64,000 nucleotides of DNA, taken from Diplonema japonicum. Its lineage: Eukaryota > Euglenozoa > Diplonemea > Diplonemida > Diplonemidae. Position 1 is the stretch's first letter. Each line of letters starts with the position of its first letter. The notes beneath the pieces were generated by a model. It was given only the letters and a program-made list of their open reading frames with translations, searched no databases and was not told the origin of the DNA. This document shows, in pieces, positions 43,101 to 55,927 of the stretch. The translations under genes and the position numbers were made by a program. The stretch is from the NCBI GenBank assembly GCA_964019335.1, contig OZ025713.1, positions 310,001-374,000 on the forward strand, in the 5' to 3' direction.

Positions 43101-46100
43101 ACGTGACAACCCTGAACACCAAGGGCGGACCGACTATGGGCAGACTCGCCCCTGTTGCATACTGCTTGAGCATGAACGTCTGCGCAATTGAACTAGCAGT
43201 CATTTGGTATGACACTTGCACCTGACAGCCGCTGCACGGACGCGTGAAGTACACACTCGCCGAAGGCCAGCTGGTCGGCGGCACCGTAGCAGCATTTACC
43301 TGGTAGGCCAGACCTAGCTCTGTGGGTAGCACCGAACACACGGATCCAGCCCCTGCCACCATAAAACCGCCGTTGCCATATCGCATCATCTTGCTGTCCA
43401 GCAGCTCACTGGAAGATGGCTGCCACAGGCTCCCAAGCGATACCATATGTGGTACAATGCTGCTAGTGCTCTGCATAGCCCACTTGCCACCCAGCAGTCT
43501 GATCTGACCAAACTGGAGTGTTATTGGGTCACCAACCTGTATCACAGTGCTGTTTACAGGGTGGGCAGCAACTTGAGTTGGCGCTGTTGGGAGCTGCTGA
43601 GTCACGATGGTGATGGCACTGGCCTCGTTTGAAACCACCGAGAAGGGCTTTGTCACCTTGGTCCTGTCGGCAAAGACAGGAGTCGTGTCACTCTGCGTGA
43701 TCGCAGCAGCACCAAGTTCAAGGCAATCGGCTCCTGAAGTTGCCGTTGTATAGCACAAGTCGAGCTGGATGGTGCAAGCCTGACATCTGGCGCTGAACAC
43801 AGGCCACACGGTAGCTGCTCCGTTGATGGTTGGCACTAGGACATTGTCAGTGCCCAATGCCTGTGTCCAGCTTGACGCAAGGTCGCCTGTTCTAAGTGTC
43901 AACTCACTTACGTCTGTCGTAGGCTTCATGTAGTAGACATTCATAGTGCCACCGTCATTACATCCGCTCCACCCCTTCTTCGACACCTTGACATAGGTTC
44001 CTTGCTTAAAGGTCCAAGCGCGGCCTGCGGGGGATTTGACGATGGTTTGGATGGGGAATGGCATGTCAACACTGACCTGGCCAGCGGCACTGTAGTCCCA
44101 TCCCAGACCGGGAGTGTCTTGGTACGTCTGGTAGCCGCCCAGTGACGTGCTGAGGAATCTCTTGCGGGGGCACTCGTCGTCCGTGGTGACGGCAGTCTGC
44201 ATTTCCCATGACGTGAAGGTCTCCGCTGGTTCCACCCAGTAGTAGGTCTGCGTTGAACTCACACTCCCAAGCTTTGTCTGCGTCGCCACGTCCATCGCAG
44301 ACCCCGAGATGGAAAGCGGCACTGTCGACGTTCCCGCGACGTACCTCCCATAGATCACAAAGTCCATTGTCAGTGCCGCCTGTCCAAGAGTGTTGATGAG
44401 TCGCTCTTGTGCTGTGGCACCAGGGATGCTCACTATCTTTTTCACCGTTGTGTTGGTACTGATGTCGCCTTCCAGTGTCAGCGTTTGCCCTGCGACGGAC
44501 ATTTGGTACTCATAAGACGCATCGTAGACGATGAACTGGGATGTCGGGATACTCGGCTGCACATAGGAGACTAATAAGCTTGCGCTGGTTGGGGTGGGGC
44601 TTTCACCGCATGTCGCACCAGACCCAATGTTCCTCCACCCACCAAGCTCCTCACTTGTGAAGGTCACAACGGGTGTCGGTTGCGTCGTGGGAAGAACCCA
44701 CAAGCCTACCCTCACGCACAACGAGAGGTCCACCACATCGCCACCTCCGTCGTTTTTGTAGCTGCAGATATCGAACTCTATCCTACGGGCAGGCTGCTGT
44801 GAAGCAGGATCGCTGCTGGCGTACTTCAAGCTGAGTTTTCCAAGTCCTGTCACGTCTACAGTGCTGTCCTGCCCGTTGCGCTGGTTCGTTGCTCGTGTAA
44901 AGACAACCTCTGCAGCACCAAAGGTGTAGGTTTGCGTGCCCAACACCATCAAAGACGCGGGGTTGTAAAAGGAGTCTAATGTCACCGTCTGCGAAGTCCA
45001 CGTCTGCGAGCCTGAGTCGTACGTGGATGTTGGCACAAAGCCAGCCGGGTGCGTGGAGGGGCCACCCCTGGGGATAGCCGTGATGTTCCTGAGCGACGTC
45101 TCTGGCGAGAGGACTCCGTTGATCGTCTTCAGCACGTTCACGTCGACAGTGATACCCGCAGCAAGGTTTGAGACGGTCGTCTGCCAGTTCGAGCAGTACA
45201 GCTCCCCGTTGGTGCACAACGTCTGCGAGTTAGAGACAGAATTCACTCGGAACTCTGTACCGGTGCTCCCTGCAATACCTTGCGTGAGAGAGACGTCAAC
45301 CGAGCAGTTGTACGAAGCAGAGCCCGTGACGTGTACTGCGCTGTACGTGCTGTCGATGGCTGTGAAGATGATTTTACGGACTTCAGGTGTAGATGCATCA
45401 GGCACGTTGGCAACGTCGGCAGCATAGAAGTGAAGATCGGTGAATTGCGCAACAGCAGAGGCATCCATCTTAGCAGTGATGGTCCCCGTTGCAGTGGGTG
45501 TCTGCAACATGTACTGCTTCGATGAGCTTGCAGGAGACACAATGCTGACCAGCTGCGTAGAGGTGAAAACCCACCACCTAGGGTACACAGCAGACGCTTC
45601 TGCGCTAGTTGCCTCGACAGCGCTCACGGTGACAGAGAACATCTCCGACTGCGTGCTGCCTGACTCGTAGTTAACAGTTGTGCTCGATGCGCTGCACTTT
45701 ACACGCAGACTTTCCGACGTGAAGCTCAGTATTGTGGTACCATCGTTTGCTGTATCCGATTCAAAGGACTCCGGCCCTGCACCGAGCGTGGAGTGGAAGG
45801 TAAACTCACAAGAAGTGCAGGGTTTGGTGGTCCTAATTACCCACGAAGCGCCCCATCCGGTTCCGCCTGATGAAGGATCCGTGACCTGCGCTGCAGCGTA
45901 TTTGTACGCTACGCACGTCTTCCCCACTGTGTACGCACAAGGCAGGGACGTGTCAGAATGAAGGACTCCAACCCCCAGCATGTTCGTTACGCCGTTGCTG
46001 TTTGGGCCGCTGATCAGGGCGAAGATGTCGCCGTTGTGGTATTCATCGGCGTACCAGCAGCTTGTGCCGCATGGCGTTCCAGGGAGCGCTGTCACTTGTA

Positions 46101-49100
46101 TCCCTGCAGGGATAGTAGCAGAGAGAACGGAAGGCACTACACGAATAGTGCTAGCTACAACTCGCACTGGGGTCTGCACCATCATGGTGATAGTCGACAG
46201 ACCATCTGTCAGCATGAAGCTGATAGAGCACCCCCCTGAGAACCTGGAGCAACCGTCATTGTTTAGCATTCTGAAGTCCACCGCCCAGTTTGCTCCGACA
46301 CCCATCGGGGCGACGTTGGTCACGGTCGCAGTCATTGCTGTTGGTTTCGTCATCAAGTTGTCAACCATCAACACGCCGCTGACATCGCGCAGCACTGCGA
46401 GAACGCTGTTCGTCGTGCCCGTCGTCACTGCGGTCAGCATCCAAGTGCCAAGCCCCACGGTGTTGTTCAGCTCCATTGTCCCAGACATCACCGAAAACAC
46501 AAAACGGTACGGCACCAAGGACTCCAGGTAGCACCCTGGGTCCGCCGTGAGCGTCGTCCCGCTAACAGTGCCGAAGAAAGCCGGTACGGGCTCTCTTTCT
46601 GCAGTAAGCCCCTCCACGTCCATGCTCATCACACTCATGGGAATCGCAGCGGTCGGAGCAGGTCGTTCCACACGTACAGCAAACCTGTTGGTGAAAGGGC
46701 CACCATAAGAGGCTTCAAAGAACGCTTCGTGTGTGTTGATACCGTTCAGCAACATGGGGGTGAAGGTATACGTGTAGGTTCCGCCCAAATTCCAGGATTG
46801 TCCACTGTGTTGCGAGAGAGAAAATCCGGATGGGATGATCCCAGAGGTGACCTCCGAAGGGGGCACAGAGATATCCGTGTAGTCGGTGTGGCTGTACTGG
46901 ATAGTCACAGTGTTGTTGGGGGCGAACTCAGGTGGGCCCCCCCATCGCGTTTGGATGTTGATCGTGCAAGGCAGACGGTGGGTGCAGGAGAGAAGGAAGC
47001 ATGAAGGATTTGTACTGGAACAGCCCGCAGTGCTCTGCACAGTGCCTGTTGCATTGGTCATCTCAATGCCGTTGAAGAAGAGACCGTCTGGCTGGTGCAC
47101 CGCCACGTTGATCCACTGTGGCTTGGACGCAACGACGTTGGTCCCGCTGTTCCCGCTGAACAAGATCCCACAGCCGAACTCGCTGTCGGGGCAGGCGCTG
47201 CGGTATTGGACGCTGAACCGCAAGAAACCCTCGCTGAGGAACTGCTTGAGACCGTTGTCAGGCCAGCCGTAAAGTGGGCCTTCAGTCGAGCTGCACGCTG
47301 CATCCACACCGAGAATGTCGAACACAGCAACCTCGAAGGGGCCCTTATTGTTCGTGCATGCAAGCTCTGCGAAGACGGTTGCTGCAGGACACCTCAACAC
47401 GTCGACTGCGTACGAACCGAAGGGCATCTCAATCCCTGTGTCTGATGCAGCCCTGAGGTCGTAGTGTACGATCGTCCCAGACCTGATAAGGGGTGTTCTG
47501 GACACCTTGCCCGTGACGGGGTCTGTCACGTTCTCAGCAGGCACGACAAGAGGGCCGTACACTGTCTCTGTCGTAGCTTCATCGTACTCTATGAACTGTA
47601 GCGATGAGTTGTAACTAACGTCGGTCGATACCACAAATTGCGTTGGCTCGCCAATGACCGCATCCTTCCATAACCCAGAGCCGCCCCCGTTCAGTTTCAG
47701 CCCTCTGTTGTACAGCTGCAGCACGACACCCCTGCGCAGCACGTGGTTAGTAGTATACGTGTCCCCATCGCCCGCTTTGTAAACACACAACTTGTACTGC
47801 CCCGATGCAACCGGCTGCGCAGGGGGCAGGATGAACTGTGCTGCAGAGTTCGAAGCCCACGTGTTCCATATCATGGCAGATGCGTTGCCCGTCCTGATCA
47901 GCGTGAACCATTCAGGGGTCCCCGTTGCGCTCCCCAGCGGTGCGGACACAGGCGCCTGACACACCTGTGTGTCGTTCACTACGGTCAGCAAGTCGTATGT
48001 ATAGCCGGAGTTCTGCACGTCGCAAGGCACACCCTCGCCGTCGGTGGCGCCAGGGCGTCGGCACCACGAGGACAGGGGCACAGTTTTACCCGAGGAGTCA
48101 GCCTCCTTCCGCAGATCGTACACAGTGGCGTTGCTATACGAAAGACTGGGCTCCATCTCCAGGAACGAGGGGTGTGTGTGCAGCCCGTAGTCACCGCTGC
48201 CGGAAGGCACCCACAACCATGGGTTAGGCTCAGACAACGAGGTATGAACTACTTTGTAGCACACATAGTGCCTGCCTGGATCGAGGGGCATCTGGAAAGT
48301 GGGTGTCATGGTCAACCCCGACTTCGAGAGGGACGGGCACAGGCCTCCCTGGTTGAGCACTGGGTCTGTACAAGAGCCGATGTTAGAACCTGTCAAGGTA
48401 GCCGCACCGTTGCAGTCAGCACCAGTTACTCTAGGCCACGAGCTGACTTCGCCCCACGTGGGGCTCCCGTCGGGCGTTCGTGACGACGGTCTGGCAACCG
48501 TAACTATCTTGAAGATGTTCTCACTGCTGACTACACTAGTCGCTGTGCCGTACAACGTAAAGGTGAAGCCGTCACTCTGTACGGGGGCTGACGAGGGGTT
48601 CTGCACGTACTGCGTGGACGCACCGCTGATCGTCACACTGTCCGTAGCAACGCCGCTGTACAGCGAGTTGAGGGGTGTCAGTGAGGTGGTCAGAGTCCAT
48701 GACTCAATGAATCCGTGCTGCGTTCTGAAGGCATTTGCGGAGTCGTACTGGTTACGGATGCGCAGCTGGGTCGTCATGCCTGTGGCTTCAGGTACCTCAA
48801 CCCAGACTTTATTAGCACCTGTCGTGACCACTAGCGAGACGCACACTTTGTAGTTCGTTGCAGCATCGCTCGCCACACGCGGTATCGCTACCGGCATCTC
48901 CGCAACATCAGCGGGGCCATCGGCAGGGCCAAGGTTCGTGACCCCTAAAGCGCCCCCCCCTTCGATACCGATGTGCGTCGATGCTCCCCAATGAGATGCC
49001 CCTGTTACTGCGTCTCCTGAGCTGCACGAGTCATCAATTTTCACTATTTTGGCTGAGTCCCCACCAGGGCTCGTGTCAAAACTTGCGCTGCTTGCGGCGA

Positions 49101-52100
49101 TGTCGCATCCGGCTGTGTTGTCCGCAGTACTACCTCCTGTAAGAGGCGTTACAAGGGCAGGATGATGGCACTTCACAAAATTAACCGTGATGAGGCCGCC
49201 GTTTGTGGGGCGGTTACCGCTTGTCACGTACCACCTGACACTGTTCTCTACCACACCAAAAGACCAGTCGCCGCCAGGCCTCCACCATGAGAGTGGCCTG
49301 TCTTCCATGAAGGCATCTTGGTACATCACGCACAGCTGGTACACGCCCTGTTGCTGAGGCACCGTTAAGTAGAAGTCAAGCTGCTGAAGCGAGTTACCCA
49401 CAACGTACTTCGTGGTCCTTGAGCCGTAAGGAGCTGCTTCTGTCCCTCCCGGCTCCGAAAGGCAGTTTGAGTTATCTCCCGTAGTTGCCAGGACAAGCTT
49501 TGCATCGAAGGATCGGATCCTATCAGGAGCAACAGACTTGTTAATGTCCGACGCTATGTCGTACGGCAGTTGCAGCGAGAATCGTTGAAGAGAACCACCC
49601 ACTAGATCGCTGTGGATAGCTGGGTAGGCTAGGTTCATCGCCAGTTCATTCTGCAGGGCCCACGACGCATTGAAGATAATCCAGTTGGCTGTGTACAGCT
49701 GCTTGTAACAAATCTTAAAGTCCATCATTGCAGAGCTGATAGCAGGCAAAGTGATGACCCCAGCCAAGCTGTCGTGACTGTAGTACCTATGGTCATGCGG
49801 CACGATGTCATCGTACACAGGAGGCATGGACTTCTCTAACTCAGTTAACATGTGCACCTCTGCAGGAGTGCGCGTCGTGTTGCATGGTGTAGACGAGCAG
49901 AACCTCATCGACGGGATAGAAGTCGCGCAGACATCGGTCCGTCCGGCTTCCTGGAAAAGACCTGTGGTGTTGATGGTGCCATGTCCCTTCACCTCGCAGT
50001 ACAGCGACAAGTGTGTGTCGGCCAACGTGGCGTCCCAAGTGAATGGTGTAATGTCGCACTCCTGGTAGCTGGGCACTAACCTAAGAACGTCGCCTGAACG
50101 GATGCACGTAGCGTTGTCACACACGCTTCGAGGTGCTGCCGTCAAGTTGCCCGACATGTCGCGCACTAAAAACAAAGCTTCCATTCCAGAACGCTGCTCT
50201 TCTACCTGCAGTGACAATGTGGGGGATGCCGAAGGTGCGTAGTATCCATCCGAAGGTGGAGCCCACCCATCGCGGAGTCGGTGAGACGAAGCAGCGCTGG
50301 GCTTAACCTCGTGCCAGTTCCACCCTTGCAGTCTGTAGCAAACCCTGTACTTTGTACCTGTTGGCGGCACTGTTATGTAAAACGTGACGTCTTCCGTAGC
50401 GTCAATGTTGGAGGCCGTCCCGAAGCAGTCGCTTCGGTTGCTGAAAGTGGCCGCTTCGCTGTTGCACTCGGTCAGACCGCCGTCGGTGCTGTTCGCGCTG
50501 AGTGTGGTCAACGTGCCGGTGTAGTCGCAGGAGACTGTGTACGGGACGACACGCAGAGCAGACCCTTGCGTGGCATTCACGTACTGTGGCAGAGTGCCAA
50601 AGTCCCATTGTCGGCTGTCGAGCTTCACCGTGGACGCGTTGGCGATCTCGATCACAATAGGACCCCACGTCCCCTCCCTTGTGTCGTTTGCGTACCATGT
50701 GACGTCGGGGGTCTGGGACTTGGGCTGAGTCCTCAGTAGCATTGAGTTTCTATTGAGACGTGCCCAGTCGGTGGTCTCGGAAGTCGTACCCGGGTTTTTC
50801 CATGGTAGAACACGCAAACCAGAATTATGGGTGCAGCTGCTCGTGGTGCATGTTCTGCGGTAGCACACATGCCACGTAGTTTCATTGCTCGGGTACCACA
50901 AGGTGCTGAAGGTGGTTGGCTGGTTGCTCGCGTCGTCAGAAGTCACTGAGTACGGGTCGCCTGTAAGGTCAGTCGAGCCGATGGGGTACACGACACCATC
51001 GTCGCTGAAGCCGCCCTGTGACTCAGTTGTCGACGGCGTGTCTAAGTACCGTGACCAACAGCCCACCGAAGGGAACGACCCAACAGAGATGAGTCCTGCC
51101 TTAGCGTTCGCCTTCTCTGTGAAGCTCGCGCTGTTCACAATCCTGAAGTAGTCCCCGCCCTGCGGTGCCCAATAGTTCACCGTGACGCTGTACGGGTTGG
51201 CTGTAGGAAACCACGACGCCGCGATCGGAGAACTGCTCCCCGTCCCTGCCGCTGGCATTGAGCTCAGCATCGCCTCAGAGTCCTCAAAGATGATGGTGCC
51301 CCACGTGCTGGGCGACAGATCATAGGCACCCCACGACACTGTCTCGTTCTTTGTCGTGAAGGACAACGATGGGTCATGAGCCTGGCAGTTCGCAATGCTG
51401 TCGCACTTAGCAAGCTTGCGCCACATTGGAAGGTTGTCGAGTGTGGAGTTCTCCAACCTGACCGCCGCGCGCTGTATCCTGCTTGAGAAACACACATCAA
51501 AGGACGCCTCGTACTGAGGCAGTCTGACGTACACATAGGCATGGTGCTTCACATCGTGCGGGAGCTGGGTGTGGTCCGTGTCAGTGAAAACCTCTTCGTT
51601 AGCAGGATAATAGGTGCCCCACGATGACCAAGAGTCTGTGAGTGGGTTGCTGTACTGCGTTCCAAACATGCCCACACCACCAGGAGTGGAGCCCACAAGC
51701 AACCCCGAGTGTGCAGTTGGTTGCCAAGTGCCGTCTGTGTTAACGAAGTATGACCCCAAGTAGTAGTTGTAGTAGTTTTGGTACTCATACGTACACGGCT
51801 GCCCCTGCGGCACGATTTTCAAGTTGTCGCCCTCGCTGCATGCTCCCAGGTTGCTGGCACCGCACGCCGATGAGGAATACGTGAAGTTCCACGCTTCATC
51901 ACTCAGCAGCTGCACAACGGCGTACTGGCCCACAGTGGCATCGGGCACCCTGTACCACACAAGACTCTCAGAGGCGCTGAACATATACTCTGTGCCTTGA
52001 GTGAAGAGCTGCCACTTCCTTAATTCATCAGGAATATCCCATGTGTACTTCGGCACCGTGTGCCTGAAACAGATCACGAAATTCACGCCCATCCTGGGAG

Positions 52101-55100
52101 CAACAAACGTAGCATGCGCCCAGCTTGTAAATAGCCTACCCTCTTCTGTCTCCGCTGTCGTCATACCAAACTCCTTAGTCACGTACAAAGGTGTCGTGCC
52201 ACTTGATATGTACGAGGGGCAGTCGCTCAGTCGGGACGAACTCCACTCGAAAACAGACAGCTTGAACGTGCCCATATGGCTGGTGTTGAAGTGCTCCCTT
52301 TCCAGCGAGTACAGACGTGCCTGCAGTGCCACACGGACCTCCTGCCCCTCGAGAAAAGTGGAGTAAGGCTCGAACACCATGGTGTAGTTGTTGTGTGCAG
52401 GCAATGACTCGGAGATAGACAGCGTGGAGGTTTCAGTGCTCGTCGGGAGGGTCATGGTCACCGTCTCTGTCTGCGATGCTGTGGGCAGAGACAACGTCAT
52501 GGTCAAGGACTCTGTCAGCGATGTAGACTCTGTCGCTGTGGGCAGGGTAAGGGTATGTGTGTAAGTCATCGATCCAGTGGGGAGTGTCATCGAGTAGGTA
52601 TGAGTCTCCGACGCAGTGGGCAGGGACAGGGACAGGGAGAAAGTATCGGTCCCAGTCGGTACTGTCATTGAATAAGTGTGAGTCTCTGACGCTGTGGGAA
52701 GCGACAAGGAGATCGAGAAGGTATCGGTTCCAGTGGGCACAGTGTACGTGAAGGTCGCCGTGGAACTCGCCGTCGGCAGCGACAAGGAAATGGTCTCCGA
52801 GGCTGTACTTGTGGGGAGCGTAACAGTAACGGACTCCGTCGCTGTCGGCAGTGAAAAGGTCTCTGTAAACGTCTGACTGGCAGTAGGCAGCGACAGCGAA
52901 ATTGAAAAGGTTCCTGTTCCTGTTGGCATAGTAAACGTCACAGTTTCCGTGCCTGTTGGCAGTGTGAGGGTCTCCGATGCAGTCCCAGTAGGCAGCGAAA
53001 GCGTAATCGTGTCAGTTCCCGTTGGCAGAGTCAATGTTTCTGTCGCCGTGCCTGTAGGCAGCGTCAATGTTTCTGTCGCAGTGCCCGTCGGAAGTGTTAG
53101 AGTAACTGTGGCGGTCCCCGTCGGGAGTGTCAAGGTGGTTGTAGCAGTTCCAGTGGGCAGTGACAGAGTTTCAGTTGCCGTGCCTGTGGGCAGCGTGATG
53201 GTCTCGGTTGCCGTTGCGGTTGGAAGTGTCAGCGAAACCGTCTCAGTCGCGGAGGCTGTAGGCAGCGTCAGAGAGACGGTTTCACTCGCTGTCCCTGTCG
53301 GGAGCGTGACAGTTGTTGTAGCAGTTCCTGTCGGCAGGGTCAAGGTAAGGGTAGAAGTCCCAGTGGGCAGCGACAAGGTCAAAGTTTCCGTTCCTGTAGG
53401 AAGCGAGACTGTTTCTGTAGCCGTGCCTGTAGGCAGTGTCATTGACACTGTGGCAGTGCCTGTTGGAAGCGTGAGAGTGGTTGTGGCGGTCCCCGTCGGG
53501 AGTGTCAAAGTCAATGTACTAGTTCCTGTAGGCAATGAAAGTGTCAAGGTGCTTGTTCCTGTTGGCAGCGAAATGGTCTCGGTTGCCGTGCCTGTGGGAA
53601 GGGTCACCGTCAACGTGCTAGTAGCCGTAGGGAGTGACAAGGTAAGTGTCTCGGTCCCTGTTGGGAGTGTCAGAGTCTCCGTTGCAGTGCCCGTTGGGAG
53701 TGAAATGGTTTCTGTTGCAGTGCCCGTTGGCAGAGAAATCGTTTCTGTGGCTGTGCCTGTCGGCAGTGATACGGTCACAGTCGCAGTGCTCGTTGGGAGC
53801 GATAGTGTCGTTGTAGCAGTCCCTGTTGGAAGCGAAAACGTCTCTGTCGCAGTCCCAGTGGGCAACGTCAGCGTTACTGTTGCAGTCCCTGTTGGGAGTG
53901 TCAAAGTGGTAGTTGCGGTCCCTGTGGGCAGTGTCACTGTTTCAGTCTGAGTACCGGTCGGCAGTGTAAATGTCATAGAACTCGTTCCCGTTGGCAGTGT
54001 TAGGGTTGTTGTGGCAGTTCCAGTGGGCAGCGACAATGTTACCGTCTCAGTCCCCGTAGGCAGTGTCAGGGTCACTGAAGATGTTGCAGTGGGCAGTGAC
54101 AAGGAAACTGTCTCAGTGCTGGACAATGTGGGGAGCGAAAGAGAAACAGTTTCAGACTGAGTACCGGTCGGCAGTGTAAATGTCATAGAACTCGTTCCAG
54201 TGGGCAGTGAAATAGTCTCTGTTGCTGTTCCTGTCGGCAGCGTGATCGACTGCGTGGCGGTCCCCGTGGGCAGCGAAATAGTTTCTGTTGCTGTTCCTGT
54301 TGGCAGCGACACCGTGACTGTAGCAGTGCCCGTCGGAAGAGAGAACGTCGTCGTGGCAGTTCCTGTTGGCAGAGAGATGGTCTCTGTTGCTGTTCCTGTC
54401 GGCAGCGATATGGTTTCTGTTGCAGTTCCCGTAGGCAACGATATGGTCTCTGTTGCTGTTCCTGTTGGCAGCGACACCGTGACTGTAGATGTGCCCGTCG
54501 GAAGAGAGAACGTCGTCGTGGCAGTTCCTGTTGGCAGAGAGATGGTCTCTGTTGCTGTTCCTGTCGGCAGCGATATGGTCTCTGTTGCAGTTCCCGTAGG
54601 CAACGATATGGTCTCTGTTGCTGTTCCTGTTGGCAGTGACACCGTGACTGTAGATGTGCCCGTCGGAAGAGAGAACGTCGTCGTGGCAGTTCCTGTTGGC
54701 AGAGAGATGGTCTCTGTTGCTGTTCCTGTCGGCAGCGATATGGTCTCTGTTGCTGTTCCCGTAGGCAATGATATGGTCTCTGTTGCTGTTCCCGTGGGCA
54801 GCGACACCGTGACTGTAGATGTGCCCGTCGGAAGAGAGAATGTCGTCGTGGCAGTTCCTGTTGGCAGAGAGATGGTCTCTGTTGCTGTTCCTGTCGGCAG
54901 CGATATGGTCTCTGTTGCTGTTCCCGTTGGGAGCGACACCGATACAGTGCTACTGAACGACGCCGATTCAGAACCCGTAGGAAGAGAGACTGTCACTGTG
55001 GCTGTTCCCGTGGGGAGCGTGATGGACTGTGTTGCAGTGCCCGTCGGAAGAGAGATTGTGTGTGATACAGTCCCGGTGGGCAACGAAACAGTCTCTGTTG

Positions 55101-55668
55101 AAGTCCCAGTGGGCAGCGATACTGTGGTTGTTGCGGTGCTGGTAGGCAGTGACACAGACTGTGACACCGTTCCTGTGGGCAGCGATATCGTGTGTGTCGC
55201 AGTCCCTGTGTTTAGCGTATAGGTAACTGATCCCGTGCCAGTGGGCAACGAAATTGTCTCTGTTGAAGTCCCAGTGGGCAGCGATACTGTGGTTGTTGCG
55301 GTGCTAGTGGGCAGTGACAAAGTTTGTGACACCGTTCCTGTGGGCAGCGATATCGTGTGTGTCGCAGTCCCTGTATTCAGCGTATAGGTAACCGTCCCTG
55401 TGGGCAGTGATATGGACTGCGATTCAGTTTGTGACATTGACTGCGATGCAGTACCAGTGGGCAGTGTTATCGTGTATGAGGAAGTCCCTGTGTCCAGCGT
55501 ATAAGTTGTACTCCCTGTGGGCAGTGATATCGTATATGACTCAGTCCCCGTGTTTAGTGAATAGGTAGTAGTCCCTGTGGGCAGTGATATCGTGAACGTC
55601 TGCGTCGCGGTCACCGCCGCTGTCTCGGAAACCCAAGAGAGCAAAAAAATAGCTATAGCATTCTTCAT
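39102..55668 (-). CDS. Giant repeat-rich surface protein (four exons inferred)
   Basis: One very large gene. Exon 1 (55668-40574) starts with a signal peptide (MKNAIAIFLLSWVSETAAVT). About 1060 residues of 11-residue Thr/Ser repeats follow (TETISLPTGTA), then ~3900 residues of ectodomain with recurring Cys modules. Short exons 40504-40420 and 40270-40175 and a last exon 40103-39102 complete it. The last exon holds a Pro/Thr-rich stalk (TPTPTRAPLV, PTTAPVTLAPPTAEPTS) and ends in a hydrophobic segment without cytosolic tail (GFAMWVGLGVVVVLFTVL), fitting a GPI-attachment signal. Total about 5425 residues. Without splicing the main frame stops at 40267 inside an intron. The repeats resemble heavily O-glycosylated mucin-like stalks, so a role as adhesin or coat protein is likely (inference). 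No known domain family identified. Confidence 0.78.
40104..40174 (-). other. Inferred intron 3 of giant gene (71 bp)
   Basis: Sense strand GTATTTTTATTTTATTTTTT ... run of about 41 As, then CCAG. Phase 0: joins GPLKPDG to SVNLLVTSQFP. Both flanks are clearly coding, and the segment has no other reading. Confidence 0.7.
40271..40419 (-). other. Inferred intron 2 of giant gene (149 bp)
   Basis: Sense strand GTGTGTTTTTT ... CATACAG. Phase 0: joins NVDSSNR to LITSDSTSEVVV. Contains T, C and mixed homopolymer runs and would otherwise add a poly-Phe stretch and a stop at 40267. Confidence 0.72.
40505..40573 (-). other. Inferred intron 1 of giant gene (69 bp)
   Basis: Sense strand GTATGTTTCTCTTCC ... 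run of about 27 As then CAG. Removal joins GVIH-V to CPVPAAMAVLPLEG in frame and eliminates a Lys-run. GTATGT is a consensus-like donor. Confidence 0.62.
52430..55630 (-). repeat. 33-bp coding repeat array (SLPTGTA units)
   Basis: Roughly 95 units of an 11-residue motif with consensus T-x-T-[ILVF]-[ST]-L-P-T-G-T-[AS]. Units are more degenerate towards the 3' end, where some gain extra residues (SLSLPTASETHTYS). Confidence 0.93.
54371..54960 (-). repeat. 165-bp higher-order repeat
   Basis: Within the 33-bp array a block of five units recurs with exact 165-bp spacing: the marker agagagatgg (plus strand) is at 54371, 54536, 54701 and 54866. Copies differ by only a few bases, so this block expanded recently. 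Confidence 0.92.
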
Positions 55669-55927
55669 GGTAGTCTATTTACAATTAGAGCCAACTCGCA
55701 TTCGTGTGTAAGGAAATGGGAGAAGGGGGGAGGGGGGAGGGGGGAGATTCCTGTCGGGAAAAGGTGAGGAAAAAAAAAAGAAAGAAAAACGAAAGAAAAA
55801 CTAGACATTAAAAAAAGAAGAAGGAGAAAAAAGAGGGGGGGGGGGGAACATATTACCTTATGGTCGACAAAAGAAACAAAAGAGCAACCCCTGGAAAGGG
55901 GGCAAATGTTGCACTGTATCCCCGGTT
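55669..55927. other. Upstream region of giant gene
   Basis: On the sense strand: pyrimidine tract (CCCCTCCCCCCTCCCCCTTC), then TTACACACGAATGCGAG and the ATG about 30 bases later. Probable trans-splice acceptor region. Confidence 0.45.

Noticed and set aside
52949-55222. Long plus-strand open frames of VPVGSVxVSVA repeats
   Set aside because: They are the antisense reading of the 33-bp SLPTGT array, which is open on both strands because of its repeat composition. The minus-strand frame has a signal peptide and continues into unique coding sequence.
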